NCBI RefSeq assembly: GCF_037658235.1
Contig: NZ_JBBJLN010000006.1
Location: forward strand, 124,001-188,000
Reading direction: 5' to 3'
Source of the DNA: Yunchengibacter salinarum
GTDB lineage: Bacteria; Pseudomonadota; Alphaproteobacteria; Sphingomonadales; Kordiimonadaceae
DNA length: 64,000 nucleotides
A program made the translations under genes and the position numbers. Below are positions 27,088 to 35,784 of this stretch, in pieces (position 1 is the stretch's first letter; every line of letters starts with the position of its first letter). A model generated the notes under the pieces. The model was not told where the DNA came from. It saw nothing but the letters and a program-made list of their open reading frames with translations, and made no database searches.

Positions 27088-28398
27088 ATGAGCCTGCTGA
27101 ACCTGCGCGCCAGACCCGATCTGCGCTGCACCATCGCCGGGATTGACAGCCCCAACCCGTTCTGGCTGGCATCCGCCCCGCCCACGGACAAGAAATACAA
27201 TTGCGTGCGCGCCTTTGAAGCGGGCTGGGGCGGCGTTGTGTGGAAAACGCTGGGCATCGACCCGCCGGTGGTGAATGTGTCCAGCCGCTATGGCATCCAC
27301 AAGAATGACGGTGGCCATATTGTCGGCTTCAACAATATCGAGCTGATTTCCGACCGCCCGCTTGAGGTGAACCTTCGGGAGATCGAGGAAACCCGCGCCG
27401 AATGGCCGGATCGGGTGATCATCGGCTCCATGATGGCACCGATCGACGAGCAGGCGTGGAAAGAACTGGCGGTGAAGATCGCCAATGCGGGCGTGCACGG
27501 GATCGAACTGAACCTGGGCTGCCCCCATGGCATGTGCGAACGGGGCATGGGCTCCGCCGTGGGGCAGGTGCCCGAATTCGTGGAAAAAACCACGCGCTGG
27601 GTACGGGAAGCCACCGGCCTGCCCGTGTTCACCAAGCTCACCCCCAATATCACCGACATTCTGGAGCCGGCGGAAGCCGCCAAAAAAGGCGGTGCGAACG
27701 CGGTATCGCTGATCAACACGGTCAATTCCATCGTCTCGGTGGACCTGGACCGCATGGCCCCCACCCCCGTGGTGGACGGCAAGGGCACCCATGGCGGCTA
27801 TTGCGGCAGCGCGGTCAAGCCCATCGCCTTGAACATGGTAGGGGAAATCGCCCGCACGCTGGGCTATCGGGACATGGAAATCTCCGCCATTGGCGGCATC
27901 GAAACCTGGCGGGACGCCGCCGAGTTCATCGCGCTGGGCGCCAGCGGGCTTCAGGTGTGCACCGCTGCCATGCTCTATGGTTTCCGCATCGTGGAGGACA
28001 TGAACGAAGGTCTCCAGACCTTCATGGAAGACAAGGGCTATGACAGCCTGCACGCCTTCCGGGGCATGGCCGTTCCCAATGTGGTGGACTGGAACGAGCT
28101 GAACATGAACTTCGACACCAAGGCGAAGATCGACCCGGATAGCTGCATCGAATGTGGCCGCTGCTATATCGCCTGCGAGGATACCAGCCACCAGTCCATC
28201 GCCATGAAGGACAAGCCCGGCGGCGGCAAGCTGTTCGAGGTGATCGAGGAAGAGTGCGTGGGCTGCAATCTCTGCTACCATGTGTGCCCGGTGCCGGACT
28301 GCATCACCATGGAACCGGTGGAGACGACCGAACCCTATCTCACCTGGCCGGATCATCCGCTCAATCCCATGGGTAAAAAGACAGAAGCCGCCGAGTAA
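27088..28398 (+). CDS. preA: NAD-dependent dihydropyrimidine dehydrogenase, catalytic subunit
   Basis: Reduces uracil to dihydrouracil and thymine to dihydrothymine. In its 436 residues an FMN-binding dihydroorotate-dehydrogenase barrel (LNLGCPHGMCERGMG, KLTPNITDI, SAIGGIETWRDA) is followed by two C-terminal [4Fe-4S] motifs (CIECGRCYIACED and CVGCNLCYHVCPVPDC). The active-site loop reads GMGSAVGQ, with Val where mammalian DPD has its general-acid Cys, which I recall as normal for bacterial PreA. It has a consensus AAGGAGGG ribosome binding site. The operon order preT-preA-transaminase supports the call. Confidence 0.95.
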   Translation: MSLLNLRARPDLRCTIAGIDSPNPFWLASAPPTDKKYNCVRAFEAGWGGVVWKTLGIDPPVVNVSSRYGIHKNDGGHIVGFNNIELISDRPLEVNLREIEETRAEWPDRVIIGSMMAPIDEQAWKELAVKIANAGVHGIELNLGCPHGMCERGMGSAVGQVPEFVEKTTRWVREATGLPVFTKLTPNITDILEPAEAAKKGGANAVSLINTVNSIVSVDLDRMAPTPVVDGKGTHGGYCGSAVKPIALNMVGEIARTLGYRDMEISAIGGIETWRDAAEFIALGASGLQVCTAAMLYGFRIVEDMNEGLQTFMEDKGYDSLHAFRGMAVPNVVDWNELNMNFDTKAKIDPDSCIECGRCYIACEDTSHQSIAMKDKPGGGKLFEVIEEECVGCNLCYHVCPVPDCITMEPVETTEPYLTWPDHPLNPMGKKTEAAE

Positions 28399-28425
28399 AG
28401 CGACGTGGCAGGAAAGGGCACCGAC

Positions 28426-29754
28426 ATGAGCGACCAAGCACACCATATCCCGAACGATCTGGACGCCTACTGGATGCCCTTCACCGCCAACCGGCAGTTC
28501 AAGGACAAGCCGCGCATGGTGGTGGGCGCGGACGGCATGTATTACAAGCTGGCCGATGGCCGCGACCTGATGGACGGCATCGCCGGCCTGTGGTGCTGCA
28601 ATGCGGGCCACAATCGCCCGCGTATCACCCGCGCCATCCGCGATCAGGCGGGGCTGCTGGATTATTCCCCCGCCTTCCAGATGGGCCATGCCAAGGCATT
28701 TGAACTGGCCGCCCGGCTGGCGCGCATGATGCCGGGGGATCTGAACCATATCTTCTTCACCAATTCCGGCTCGGAAAGCGTGGAAACGGCGCTGAAAATG
28801 GCGCTGGCCTATCACCGCCTGAACGGCGAGGGGCACCGCACCCGCCTGATTGGCCGGGCCAAGGGCTATCACGGGGTCAATTTCGGCGGCATGAGCGTGG
28901 GCGGCATGACCGCCAACCGCAAGATGTTCGGCAGCCTGGTGGCCGGTGTGGACCATCTGCCCCACACCCACGGGATAGAGGCCAATCTGTTCACGCGCGG
29001 CCAGCCGGAACACGGCGCCTGGCTGGCGGATGACCTGGAAGAGCTGTGCGCCCTGCACGACCCCAGCACCATCGCCGCCGTGATCGTGGAACCGCTGGCC
29101 GGGTCCGCCGGTGTCATATTACCGCCCAAGGGCTATCTGGAGCGCCTGCGGGAGATATGTGACAAGCACGGCATATTGCTGATTTTCGATGAAGTGATAA
29201 CGGCTTATGGCCGTCTTGGTCAGCCCTTTGCCACCAGCTATTTCGGTGTTCAGCCGGATATCGTCACCACCGCCAAGGCGCTGGCCAATGGCGTTATCCC
29301 GGCGGGGGCGGTGTTTGTGCGCGACCATATCCATGATGCCTTCATGACCGGGCCGGACCATGTGCCGGAATTTTTCCACGGCTATACCTTTTCCGGCAAT
29401 CCCATGGCCTGCGCGGCGGCGCTCGCCACGCTGGACACCTATGAGGAAGAAGGGCTGCTCACCCGCGGCACGGACCTGTGGGACTATTGGGAGGACGCGG
29501 TGCACTCCTTGGCGGACTGCCCCCATGTGATCGACCTGCGCAATATGGGCCTGATCGCCGGGATCGAAATGCGCCCCGGCCCAAGAGGCCCCGGCACGCG
29601 GGCGTTCGATGCCTTTCTGGCCGCCTATGAAAAGGGCCTGCTGATACGGACCACCGGCGACACCATCGCGCTGTCGCCCCCTCTCATCATCGAAAAGCAT
29701 CATATCGACTTCGCCTTCGACACGGTGCGCGCAGTCCTCAAGGAAATCGAGTAG
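28426..29754 (+). CDS. class III omega-aminotransferase, probably beta-alanine:pyruvate type
   Basis: A PLP enzyme of 442 residues. In this operon it most likely converts beta-alanine (and 3-aminoisobutyrate from thymine) to malonate semialdehyde and its methyl homologue. Motifs: FTNSGSESVETALKMALAYH, GRAKGYHGVNFGG, LLIFDEVITAYGRLG and TTAKALANGVIPAGA with the PLP lysine. Malonate semialdehyde production agrees with the mmsA-like dehydrogenase 6 bp downstream. The ATG at 28426 is preceded by AGGAAAGG at 9 bp; the open frame starts 21 bp earlier at a GTG within that Shine-Dalgarno region. Exact amino-acceptor preference cannot be read from sequence. Confidence 0.9.
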   Translation: MSDQAHHIPNDLDAYWMPFTANRQFKDKPRMVVGADGMYYKLADGRDLMDGIAGLWCCNAGHNRPRITRAIRDQAGLLDYSPAFQMGHAKAFELAARLARMMPGDLNHIFFTNSGSESVETALKMALAYHRLNGEGHRTRLIGRAKGYHGVNFGGMSVGGMTANRKMFGSLVAGVDHLPHTHGIEANLFTRGQPEHGAWLADDLEELCALHDPSTIAAVIVEPLAGSAGVILPPKGYLERLREICDKHGILLIFDEVITAYGRLGQPFATSYFGVQPDIVTTAKALANGVIPAGAVFVRDHIHDAFMTGPDHVPEFFHGYTFSGNPMACAAALATLDTYEEEGLLTRGTDLWDYWEDAVHSLADCPHVIDLRNMGLIAGIEMRPGPRGPGTRAFDAFLAAYEKGLLIRTTGDTIALSPPLIIEKHHIDFAFDTVRAVLKEIE

Positions 29755-29760
29755 AAGCCC

Positions 29761-31260
29761 ATGACCCTGATCCGCCACATCATCGCCGGCACGCCCACAA
29801 GCGGAACCGGCATCGGCACCACGCCGGTCTTCAACCCCGCCACGGGCGAACAGAGCGCCGAAGCGGTCACAGGCGGCACCGAGGATGTGAACGCCGCCGT
29901 CGCCGCCGCTGCCGAAGCCTTCCCCGCCTGGGCCGACACCCCCGCCGCCCGGCGCGCGCGGATCATGTTCAATCTGCGCGGCGTGCTGGACCGCCGCCGG
30001 GACGAGGTGGCCCGCACCATTTCCGCCGAACATGGCAAGACCCACGACGACGCGCTGGGCGAAGTGGCCCGCGCCATGGAGGTGGTGGAATATGCCTGCG
30101 GCATCGCCGAGCATCTCAAGGGCGATTTCAGCCGTGATGTGGCCCCCGGCATCGACAGCGCCGCCGAGCGCCAGCCGCTGGGCGTGGTGGCCGGGATCAC
30201 GCCGTTCAACTTCCCCGCCATGGTGCCGCTGTGGATGATCCCCATGGCGCTGGCGGCGGGCAATACATTCGTTCTCAAACCCAGCGAGCGGGACCCCTCC
30301 TCCGCCAATCTGATCCATGACATGTTCGCCGAGGCCGGGCTGCCGGACGGCGTTCTGAACGTGGTCCATGGCGGGCCGGATGCGGTGAACGCGCTGCTGG
30401 ATCATCCGGTGGTGCAGGCGGTGAGCTTTGTGGGCTCCACCCCCATTGCGCAGCACATCTACAGCCGCGCCACGGCGGCGGGCAAGCGGGTGCAGGCGCT
30501 GGGCGGCGCCAAGAACCATATGGTGGTGATGCCCGATGCGGATATGGACCAGGCCGCCGATGCCCTGATGGGCGCGGGGTACGGCTCCGCCGGGGAGCGC
30601 TGCATGGCGGTGTCCGTGGCCGTGCCGGTGGGGGAGGAAACCGCCGACAGGCTGGTGGCGGCCCTGAAGCCCCGCGTGGCGGCGCTGAAGATCGGCCCCA
30701 GCACGGATGAGCGCGCCGAAATGGGGCCGCTGATCACGGCGGAAGCGAAAGAGCGCGTCGAGGGCTTCGTGGCCCGCGCCGTCGCCGAGGGCGCCGAAGC
30801 GGTGGTGGATGGCCGCGGCTTCACGCCGCCGCAGGGCTATGAAGGCGGGTTCTGGACCGGCGGCAGCCTGCTGGACCGCGTGACCCCGGAAATGGAAGTG
30901 TATCGCCAGGAGGTGTTCGGCCCCGTTCTGTCCGTGGTGCGGGCCGGGGATTTCGACCAGGCGCTGGACCTGACCAACACCCATGAATATGGCAACGGCG
31001 CCGCGCTGTTCACCCGCGACGGGGATGCGGCGCGCACCTTCGCCAAGCGGGTGCAGGCGGGCATGGTGGGCATCAATGTGCCCATTCCCGTGCCCGTGGG
31101 CTTTCACAGTTTCGGCGGCTGGAAGCGATCCAGCTTCGGCGGCCATGGCATGTACGGGCCGGAAGCGGTCCATTTCTACACCAGGCTGAAAACAGTCACC
31201 AGCCGCTGGCCCACCGGCATCCGGGCGGGCGCGGAATTCACCTTTCCCAGCATGGGATAA
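29761..31260 (+). CDS. mmsA: CoA-acylating (methyl)malonate-semialdehyde dehydrogenase
   Basis: Oxidative decarboxylation and CoA transfer: malonate semialdehyde to acetyl-CoA, and methylmalonate semialdehyde to propionyl-CoA. The 499 residues carry FNPATGEQ, PFNFPAMVPLWMIPMALAAGN, KPSERDPSS, SFVGSTPIAQHIY, and the nucleophile in GSAGERCMAVSVAV, all matching the MmsA group of aldehyde dehydrogenases. The GGWKRSSFGGHGMYGPEA ending also fits. Six bases separate it from the transaminase. It completes the route from pyrimidine to central metabolism. Confidence 0.93.
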   Translation: MTLIRHIIAGTPTSGTGIGTTPVFNPATGEQSAEAVTGGTEDVNAAVAAAAEAFPAWADTPAARRARIMFNLRGVLDRRRDEVARTISAEHGKTHDDALGEVARAMEVVEYACGIAEHLKGDFSRDVAPGIDSAAERQPLGVVAGITPFNFPAMVPLWMIPMALAAGNTFVLKPSERDPSSANLIHDMFAEAGLPDGVLNVVHGGPDAVNALLDHPVVQAVSFVGSTPIAQHIYSRATAAGKRVQALGGAKNHMVVMPDADMDQAADALMGAGYGSAGERCMAVSVAVPVGEETADRLVAALKPRVAALKIGPSTDERAEMGPLITAEAKERVEGFVARAVAEGAEAVVDGRGFTPPQGYEGGFWTGGSLLDRVTPEMEVYRQEVFGPVLSVVRAGDFDQALDLTNTHEYGNGAALFTRDGDAARTFAKRVQAGMVGINVPIPVPVGFHSFGGWKRSSFGGHGMYGPEAVHFYTRLKTVTSRWPTGIRAGAEFTFPSMG

Positions 31261-31287
31261 CCCCATCCGATCAAGGAGTGAGAGAGC

Positions 31288-32157
31288 ATGACCAAGCTGC
31301 GCGGCGGGCTGATCCAGATGGCCCTGAAATCCAGCACCGACAACGACCCGGAGACCATTCGCAAGGCCATGATTGATGCCCATATTCCCCTGATCGAGGA
31401 AGCGGGGAAAAAGGGCGTTCAGGTGCTTTGCTTCCAGGAAGTGTTCACCCAGCCCTATTTCTGCCCCAGCCAGGACACCAAATGGTATGCGGCGGCGGAA
31501 AAAATCCCGGACGGTCCCACCACGAAACTGATGCAGGACTATGCGAAAAAGTTCGGCATGGTGATCGTGGTGCCGATCTATGAGGAAAGCGAGGTTACCG
31601 GCATTTATTACAACACCGCCGCGGTGATCGACGCGGACGGGCGCTATCTTGGCAAATACCGCAAGACCCACATTCCCCAGGTAAAGGGCTTCTGGGAAAA
31701 GTTCTTCTTCAAGCCCGGCGCCAGCGACTGGCCCGTTTTCCAGACCCAGTTCTGCAAGCTGGGCGTCTATATCTGCTATGACCGCCACTTCCCCGAAGGC
31801 TGGCGGGCGCTGGCCCTGAACGGCGCGGAATATATCGTCAATCCCAGCGCCACCGTGGCGGGGCTGAGCGAATATCTGTGGAAACTGGAACAGCCCGCCT
31901 CCGCCGCCGCCAATGGCTGCTATATCGGCGCCATCAACCGGGTGGGCACGGAAGCGCCCTGGGACATCGGCGAATTTTACGGACAGAGCTATTTCGTCAA
32001 CCCGCGCGGCCAGATAGAGGCGGAGGCCAGCCGCACGGAGGATGAACTGCTGATCCACGACATGGACATGGACATGGTGCGGGAGGTGCGCAATCTGTGG
32101 CAATTCTTCCGGGACCGCAGGCCGGAAACCTATGGGCCTTTGACGCGGCAGGAATGA
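31288..32157 (+). CDS. beta-ureidopropionase (N-carbamoyl-beta-alanine amidohydrolase), nitrilase family
   Basis: Hydrolyses N-carbamoyl-beta-alanine (and the thymine-derived isobutyrate homologue) to beta-alanine, CO2 and ammonia. The 289-residue protein has the nitrilase-superfamily triad: Glu in CFQEVFTQPYF, Lys in GKYRKTHIP and Cys in LGVYICYDRHFPEGWR. The NPSATVAGLSEYLWK and NGCYIGAINRVG segments are like animal beta-ureidopropionases and N-carbamoylputrescine amidases. Context with preTA and dihydropyrimidinase decides for beta-ureidopropionase. Good AAGGAG site before the ATG. Confidence 0.92.
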   Translation: MTKLRGGLIQMALKSSTDNDPETIRKAMIDAHIPLIEEAGKKGVQVLCFQEVFTQPYFCPSQDTKWYAAAEKIPDGPTTKLMQDYAKKFGMVIVVPIYEESEVTGIYYNTAAVIDADGRYLGKYRKTHIPQVKGFWEKFFFKPGASDWPVFQTQFCKLGVYICYDRHFPEGWRALALNGAEYIVNPSATVAGLSEYLWKLEQPASAAANGCYIGAINRVGTEAPWDIGEFYGQSYFVNPRGQIEAEASRTEDELLIHDMDMDMVREVRNLWQFFRDRRPETYGPLTRQE

Positions 32158-32221
32158 CGGGTCACACTCGCCGGGCCGAACGATCGATCCGGCACCAGTG
32201 TTCAAGGGAAAGGGGCAGCCC

Positions 32222-33733
32222 ATGAGTGAAACGCAGAGCACCGCGGCACCGGCCACGGGCACCACGCAGAGCCGGCAGCGGCCCGAAGGACTGGACGCGG
32301 ACCTGTGGAACCCCGATCTGGCGCCGGTGGACGCATCGGAAAAGACCTGGGACTGGCGCGCCTATGCGGCCCTTTGGGTGGCCATGGTGGCCTGCGTGCC
32401 CACCTATCTGCTGGCGGCGGGCCTTGTGGGCGCGGGCATGGCCTGGTGGCAGGCGGTCATCACCGTGTTCTTAGGTAATGTGATCGTGCTTATCCCCATG
32501 GTTTTGGTGGGCCATGGCGGCGCCAAGCACGGCCTGCCCTTTCCGGTGCTGCTGCGGTCGGCCTTCGGCACCACGGGGGCGAAAATTCCGGCGGTGGCGC
32601 GGGGGCTGGTGGCCTGCGGCTGGTTCGGCATCAATACCTGGCTGGGCGGCAGCGCCATCTATCAGATTCTCAACAAGCTGACGGACGGCGCCTTTATCGG
32701 CGCGCCGCTGCCCGTGATCGATATCGACACGGCGCAGACGCTCAGCTTTCTGGGCTTCTGGGCCATGCACATCTATTTCATCCGCAATGGCACGGACAGC
32801 ATTCGCTGGCTGGAAACCCTGGCCGCGCCCTTCCTGTTGCTGATGGGGGTCGCGCTGCTGGGCTGGGCCTATGTGAAGGCGGGCGGCTTCGGGGAAATGC
32901 TGTCCGCCCCCAGCCAGTTCGTGCCGGGCGGCGAGAAAGAGGGCCTGTTCTGGCCCACCTTTTTCGTCGGGCTGACGGGCATGGTGGGCTTCTGGGCCAC
33001 CATGTCGCTGAACATCCCCGATTTCACCCGCTTCGCCCGCGACCAGAAAAGCCAGATCATCGGTCAGGCCGTGGGCCTGCCCATTCCCATGGCGCTGTAC
33101 ACCTTCATCGCCGTGGCCGTTACCTCGGCCACCGTTACCATTTACGGCGAGCGCATCTGGAACCCGGTGGAACTGGCCGCCCGCATGGAGGGCGTGACCG
33201 TCATCATCGCGCTGGTGGCGCTGGTGATCGCCTCGCTCACCACCAATCTGGCGGCCAATGTGGTGGCACCGGCCTATGGCTTTTCCAACCTGGCGCCGGA
33301 AAAGATCAGCTTCCGCACCGGCGGCTATATCACCGCCTTTATCGGCATCGCCATATTCCCGTGGAAGCTGATGGAATCGGCGGGCGCCTATATCACCACC
33401 TGGCTGGTGGGCTATTCCGCGCTTCTTGGGCCAATCGCGGGCATCCTGATCGCGGACTATTTCCTGGCCCGCAAGACGGATTTGGACGTGCCGGACCTTT
33501 TCCGGCATTCTGGCCGCTATGGCAGCGGCGGCGGCTGGCACGCGCCGGGCATCATCGCGCTGGTGGTGGCCGTACTGCCCAACCTGCCCGGCTTTCTGGC
33601 GCAGGTTCAGCTACTCGGTGACGTGCCGGATGCGTTCGACGCCATCTATCGCTATGCCTGGTTCGTGGGCTTTTTCCTTGCCATCGCCATTTACATGCTG
33701 CTGTGGCACCGCGACCGGCTGAAACACGCTTGA
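32222..33733 (+). CDS. NCS1-family nucleobase:cation symporter
   Basis: Inner-membrane uptake protein, probably for uracil, thymine or a hydantoin/dihydropyrimidine. The 503 residues have about 12 hydrophobic segments. The N-terminal NPDLAPVDASEKTWDWRAYAALW is the classic NCS1 opening, and GACGWFGINTW-like (ACGWFGINTWLGG), FWATMSLNIPDFTRFARDQ and ASLTTNLAANVVAPAYGFSNL are conserved in PucI/Mhp1-type transporters. The ATG at 32222 follows GGGAAAGGGG; an in-frame GTG lies 24 bp upstream. It sits between ureidopropionase and dihydropyrimidinase, so it supplies the operon's substrate. Confidence 0.92.
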   Translation: MSETQSTAAPATGTTQSRQRPEGLDADLWNPDLAPVDASEKTWDWRAYAALWVAMVACVPTYLLAAGLVGAGMAWWQAVITVFLGNVIVLIPMVLVGHGGAKHGLPFPVLLRSAFGTTGAKIPAVARGLVACGWFGINTWLGGSAIYQILNKLTDGAFIGAPLPVIDIDTAQTLSFLGFWAMHIYFIRNGTDSIRWLETLAAPFLLLMGVALLGWAYVKAGGFGEMLSAPSQFVPGGEKEGLFWPTFFVGLTGMVGFWATMSLNIPDFTRFARDQKSQIIGQAVGLPIPMALYTFIAVAVTSATVTIYGERIWNPVELAARMEGVTVIIALVALVIASLTTNLAANVVAPAYGFSNLAPEKISFRTGGYITAFIGIAIFPWKLMESAGAYITTWLVGYSALLGPIAGILIADYFLARKTDLDVPDLFRHSGRYGSGGGWHAPGIIALVVAVLPNLPGFLAQVQLLGDVPDAFDAIYRYAWFVGFFLAIAIYMLLWHRDRLKHA

Positions 33734-33750
33734 CCTTCAGGAGAGATACC

Positions 33751-35193
33751 ATGGCCATGATCATCAAGGGCGGAACGGTTGTGAACGCGGACCAGCGTTT
33801 CAAGGCCGACGTACTGGTGGAAGGCGGCAAGATCACCGCGGTGGGCGAAAAGCTGGATGCCCCGTCCGACGCGCGCGTGGTGGATGCGGCGGGCGCCTAT
33901 GTGATGCCCGGCGGGATCGACCCGCACACCCATATGCAGCTTCCCTTCATGGGCACGGTGGCGAGCGAGGACTTCTTCACCGGCACCCGCGCGGCGCTGG
34001 CGGGCGGCACCACCATGATCATCGATTTCGTGATACCCGCGCCGCAGCAGCCGCTGATGGAAGCCTATCGCCAATGGCGGGAATGGTCCGAAAAGGCGTG
34101 CGCGGACTACAGCTTCCATGTGGCCGTCACCTGGTGGGACGACAGCGTTCACAAGGATATGGAAACCCTCGCCACACAGGAGGGGGTGAACAGTTTCAAG
34201 CACTTCATGGCCTACAAGAACGCCATCATGGCGGAGGACGAGGTGCTGTTCAACAGCTTCAGCCGGGCGCTGGAACTGGGCGCCATCCCCACCGTGCACG
34301 CGGAAAACGGGGAGCTGGTCTGGCAGCTTCAGCAGAAATTCCTGAAAGCCGGGCTGACCGGGCCGGAAATGCACCCGCTGTCCCGCCCCCCGGCGGCGGA
34401 AGGCGAAGCGGCCAACCGCGCCATCCGCCTGGCGGAGGTGATCGGCGTGCCGCTCTATCTGGTGCATGTGTCGGCGAAAGACAGCCTGAACGAGATCATC
34501 CGCGCCCGCGGCGAAGGCCAGCGCGTGTTCGGCGAAGTGCTGGCAGGCCATCTGATGATCGACGAAAGCGTCTATCGCCATGAGGACTTCGAAGTGGCTG
34601 CCGCCCATGTGATGTCCCCGCCCTTCCGGGAGAGCTCCCATCAGGATGCTCTGTGGAAGGGGCTGCAATCGGGCAATCTGCAAACCACGGCCACCGACCA
34701 TTGCTGTTTCTGCGCCGACCAGAAAGCCATGGGCGAGGATGACTTTTCCAAAATCCCCAACGGCACCGGCGGCGTGGAAGACCGGTTGGCCGTACTGTGG
34801 ACGGCGGGCGTGAACACCGGCAGGCTGACGCCGGAAGAGTTCGTGGCCGTCACATCCAGCAATACGGCGCAGATTTTCAACATCTATCCGCGCAAGGGCC
34901 ATATCGGCGTGGGCGCCGATGCGGATATCGTGGTCTGGGACCCGAAAGCCACCAAGACCATCAGCCGGGACAGCCACCACCAGAATGTGGATTACAACAT
35001 CTTCGAGGGCATGGAGGTAACCGGCCTGCCCGCGCACACCATCTCGAACGGCAAGCTGAAATATTCGGCTGGCGTGCTGGATGTGGAAGAAGGCGAAGGC
35101 AACTATGTCAAGCGCCCCACCTTTCAGCCGGTGTTCGAGGCACTGGGTAAGGTGGCCGCCGCCAACAAGGTGGCGCCGGTCAAGCGCGGCTGA
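33751..35193 (+). CDS. hydA: dihydropyrimidinase (D-hydantoinase)
   Basis: Zinc amidohydrolase opening dihydrouracil and dihydrothymine rings to N-carbamoyl-beta-amino acids. Length 480. Metal and substrate residues are visible: DPHTHMQLPFMGT (HxH), FKHFMAYKNAI (the carbamylated lysine), PTVHAENGELV, LYLVHVSAKDS, and TDHCCFCADQK. The ATG at 33751 is preceded by TCAGGAGAG. It is last in the operon, 17 bp from the transporter, and is followed by a strong hairpin at 35218-35241. With preTA, ureidopropionase, transaminase and mmsA the pathway is complete. Confidence 0.95.
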   Translation: MAMIIKGGTVVNADQRFKADVLVEGGKITAVGEKLDAPSDARVVDAAGAYVMPGGIDPHTHMQLPFMGTVASEDFFTGTRAALAGGTTMIIDFVIPAPQQPLMEAYRQWREWSEKACADYSFHVAVTWWDDSVHKDMETLATQEGVNSFKHFMAYKNAIMAEDEVLFNSFSRALELGAIPTVHAENGELVWQLQQKFLKAGLTGPEMHPLSRPPAAEGEAANRAIRLAEVIGVPLYLVHVSAKDSLNEIIRARGEGQRVFGEVLAGHLMIDESVYRHEDFEVAAAHVMSPPFRESSHQDALWKGLQSGNLQTTATDHCCFCADQKAMGEDDFSKIPNGTGGVEDRLAVLWTAGVNTGRLTPEEFVAVTSSNTAQIFNIYPRKGHIGVGADADIVVWDPKATKTISRDSHHQNVDYNIFEGMEVTGLPAHTISNGKLKYSAGVLDVEEGEGNYVKRPTFQPVFEALGKVAAANKVAPVKRG

Positions 35194-35217
35194 AAAACAC
35201 CCGGCGCTGAGAAACCC

Positions 35218-35241
35218 GGCCCGGCGGGCTGCCGCCGGGCC
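35218..35241 (+). terminator. hairpin terminator after the pyrimidine operon
   Basis: A 10-bp GC-only stem (35218-35227 with 35232-35241) closes a GCTG loop 25 bp beyond the dihydropyrimidinase stop, followed by TTATT. It also abuts the stop codon of the converging small gene, so it may work for both strands. Confidence 0.7.
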
Positions 35242-35556
35242 TTATTCAGCCCGGTCCAGACGGCGCAGAATGCGGTTGGTCTCGAAATGGCTGACCATGA
35301 AACCGCGCAGAAACACCATGAACTGCACCAGCACAATGGTCGCCACGCCCCACTGGATGGTGGCGGTGATCTGATGGCTGTGCAGCATGGCCACGGCACA
35401 ATAGACAGCGCCCGCGAAAAACAGAATCTGGGCGACGAAGGCCACCTTCATGATCCAGCCGAGCGGCCCGCGAAACAGGGCACCCACCTGGGCGATATAA
35501 CCGGGTTCCCCGGCCTCGGTTGCGGCGGGGTCGGATGCGCTTGTGTTGAGGGTCAT
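35242..35556 (-). CDS. small two-helix membrane protein
   Basis: A 104-residue protein with an acidic/Thr-rich N-terminus and two hydrophobic helices (MKVAFVAQILFFAGAVYCAVAML and IQWGVATIVLVQFMVFLRGFMV), ending HFETNRILRRLDRAE. The layout resembles the DUF6768-type family, which I name only tentatively. The ATG at 35556 has GGGAGAG 5 bp upstream; the frame runs 33 codons further without good sequence. It converges on the pyrimidine operon and diverges from the histidine kinase. Function unknown. Confidence 0.7.
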   Translation of the reverse strand: MTLNTSASDPAATEAGEPGYIAQVGALFRGPLGWIMKVAFVAQILFFAGAVYCAVAMLHSHQITATIQWGVATIVLVQFMVFLRGFMVSHFETNRILRRLDRAE

Positions 35557-35784
35557 CGCACTCTCCCATTGACGATTGCGGACAAGCCCGCGCTGCATCG
35601 GACAAGCCGGGGCAAATCTGTCGCACCCAGCATTCCGGCCTGAAACCTTAACCACATCTTAATAAGTTGCCCATTACAAATGGGAACAGGCTTGTGGATA
35701 ATCACAGGTGCGCGCACCCTTGTGCGCACTTTTCGGGGCGCCCGTCTTATGCCCCCGCTTCAAGGGATACCCCCGGAAGACAGA

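Noticed and set aside
29119..32265. A ~1050-codon antisense frame across transaminase, mmsA and ureidopropionase
   Set aside because: Same reason: composition of reverse-complemented coding DNA and no recognisable domain.
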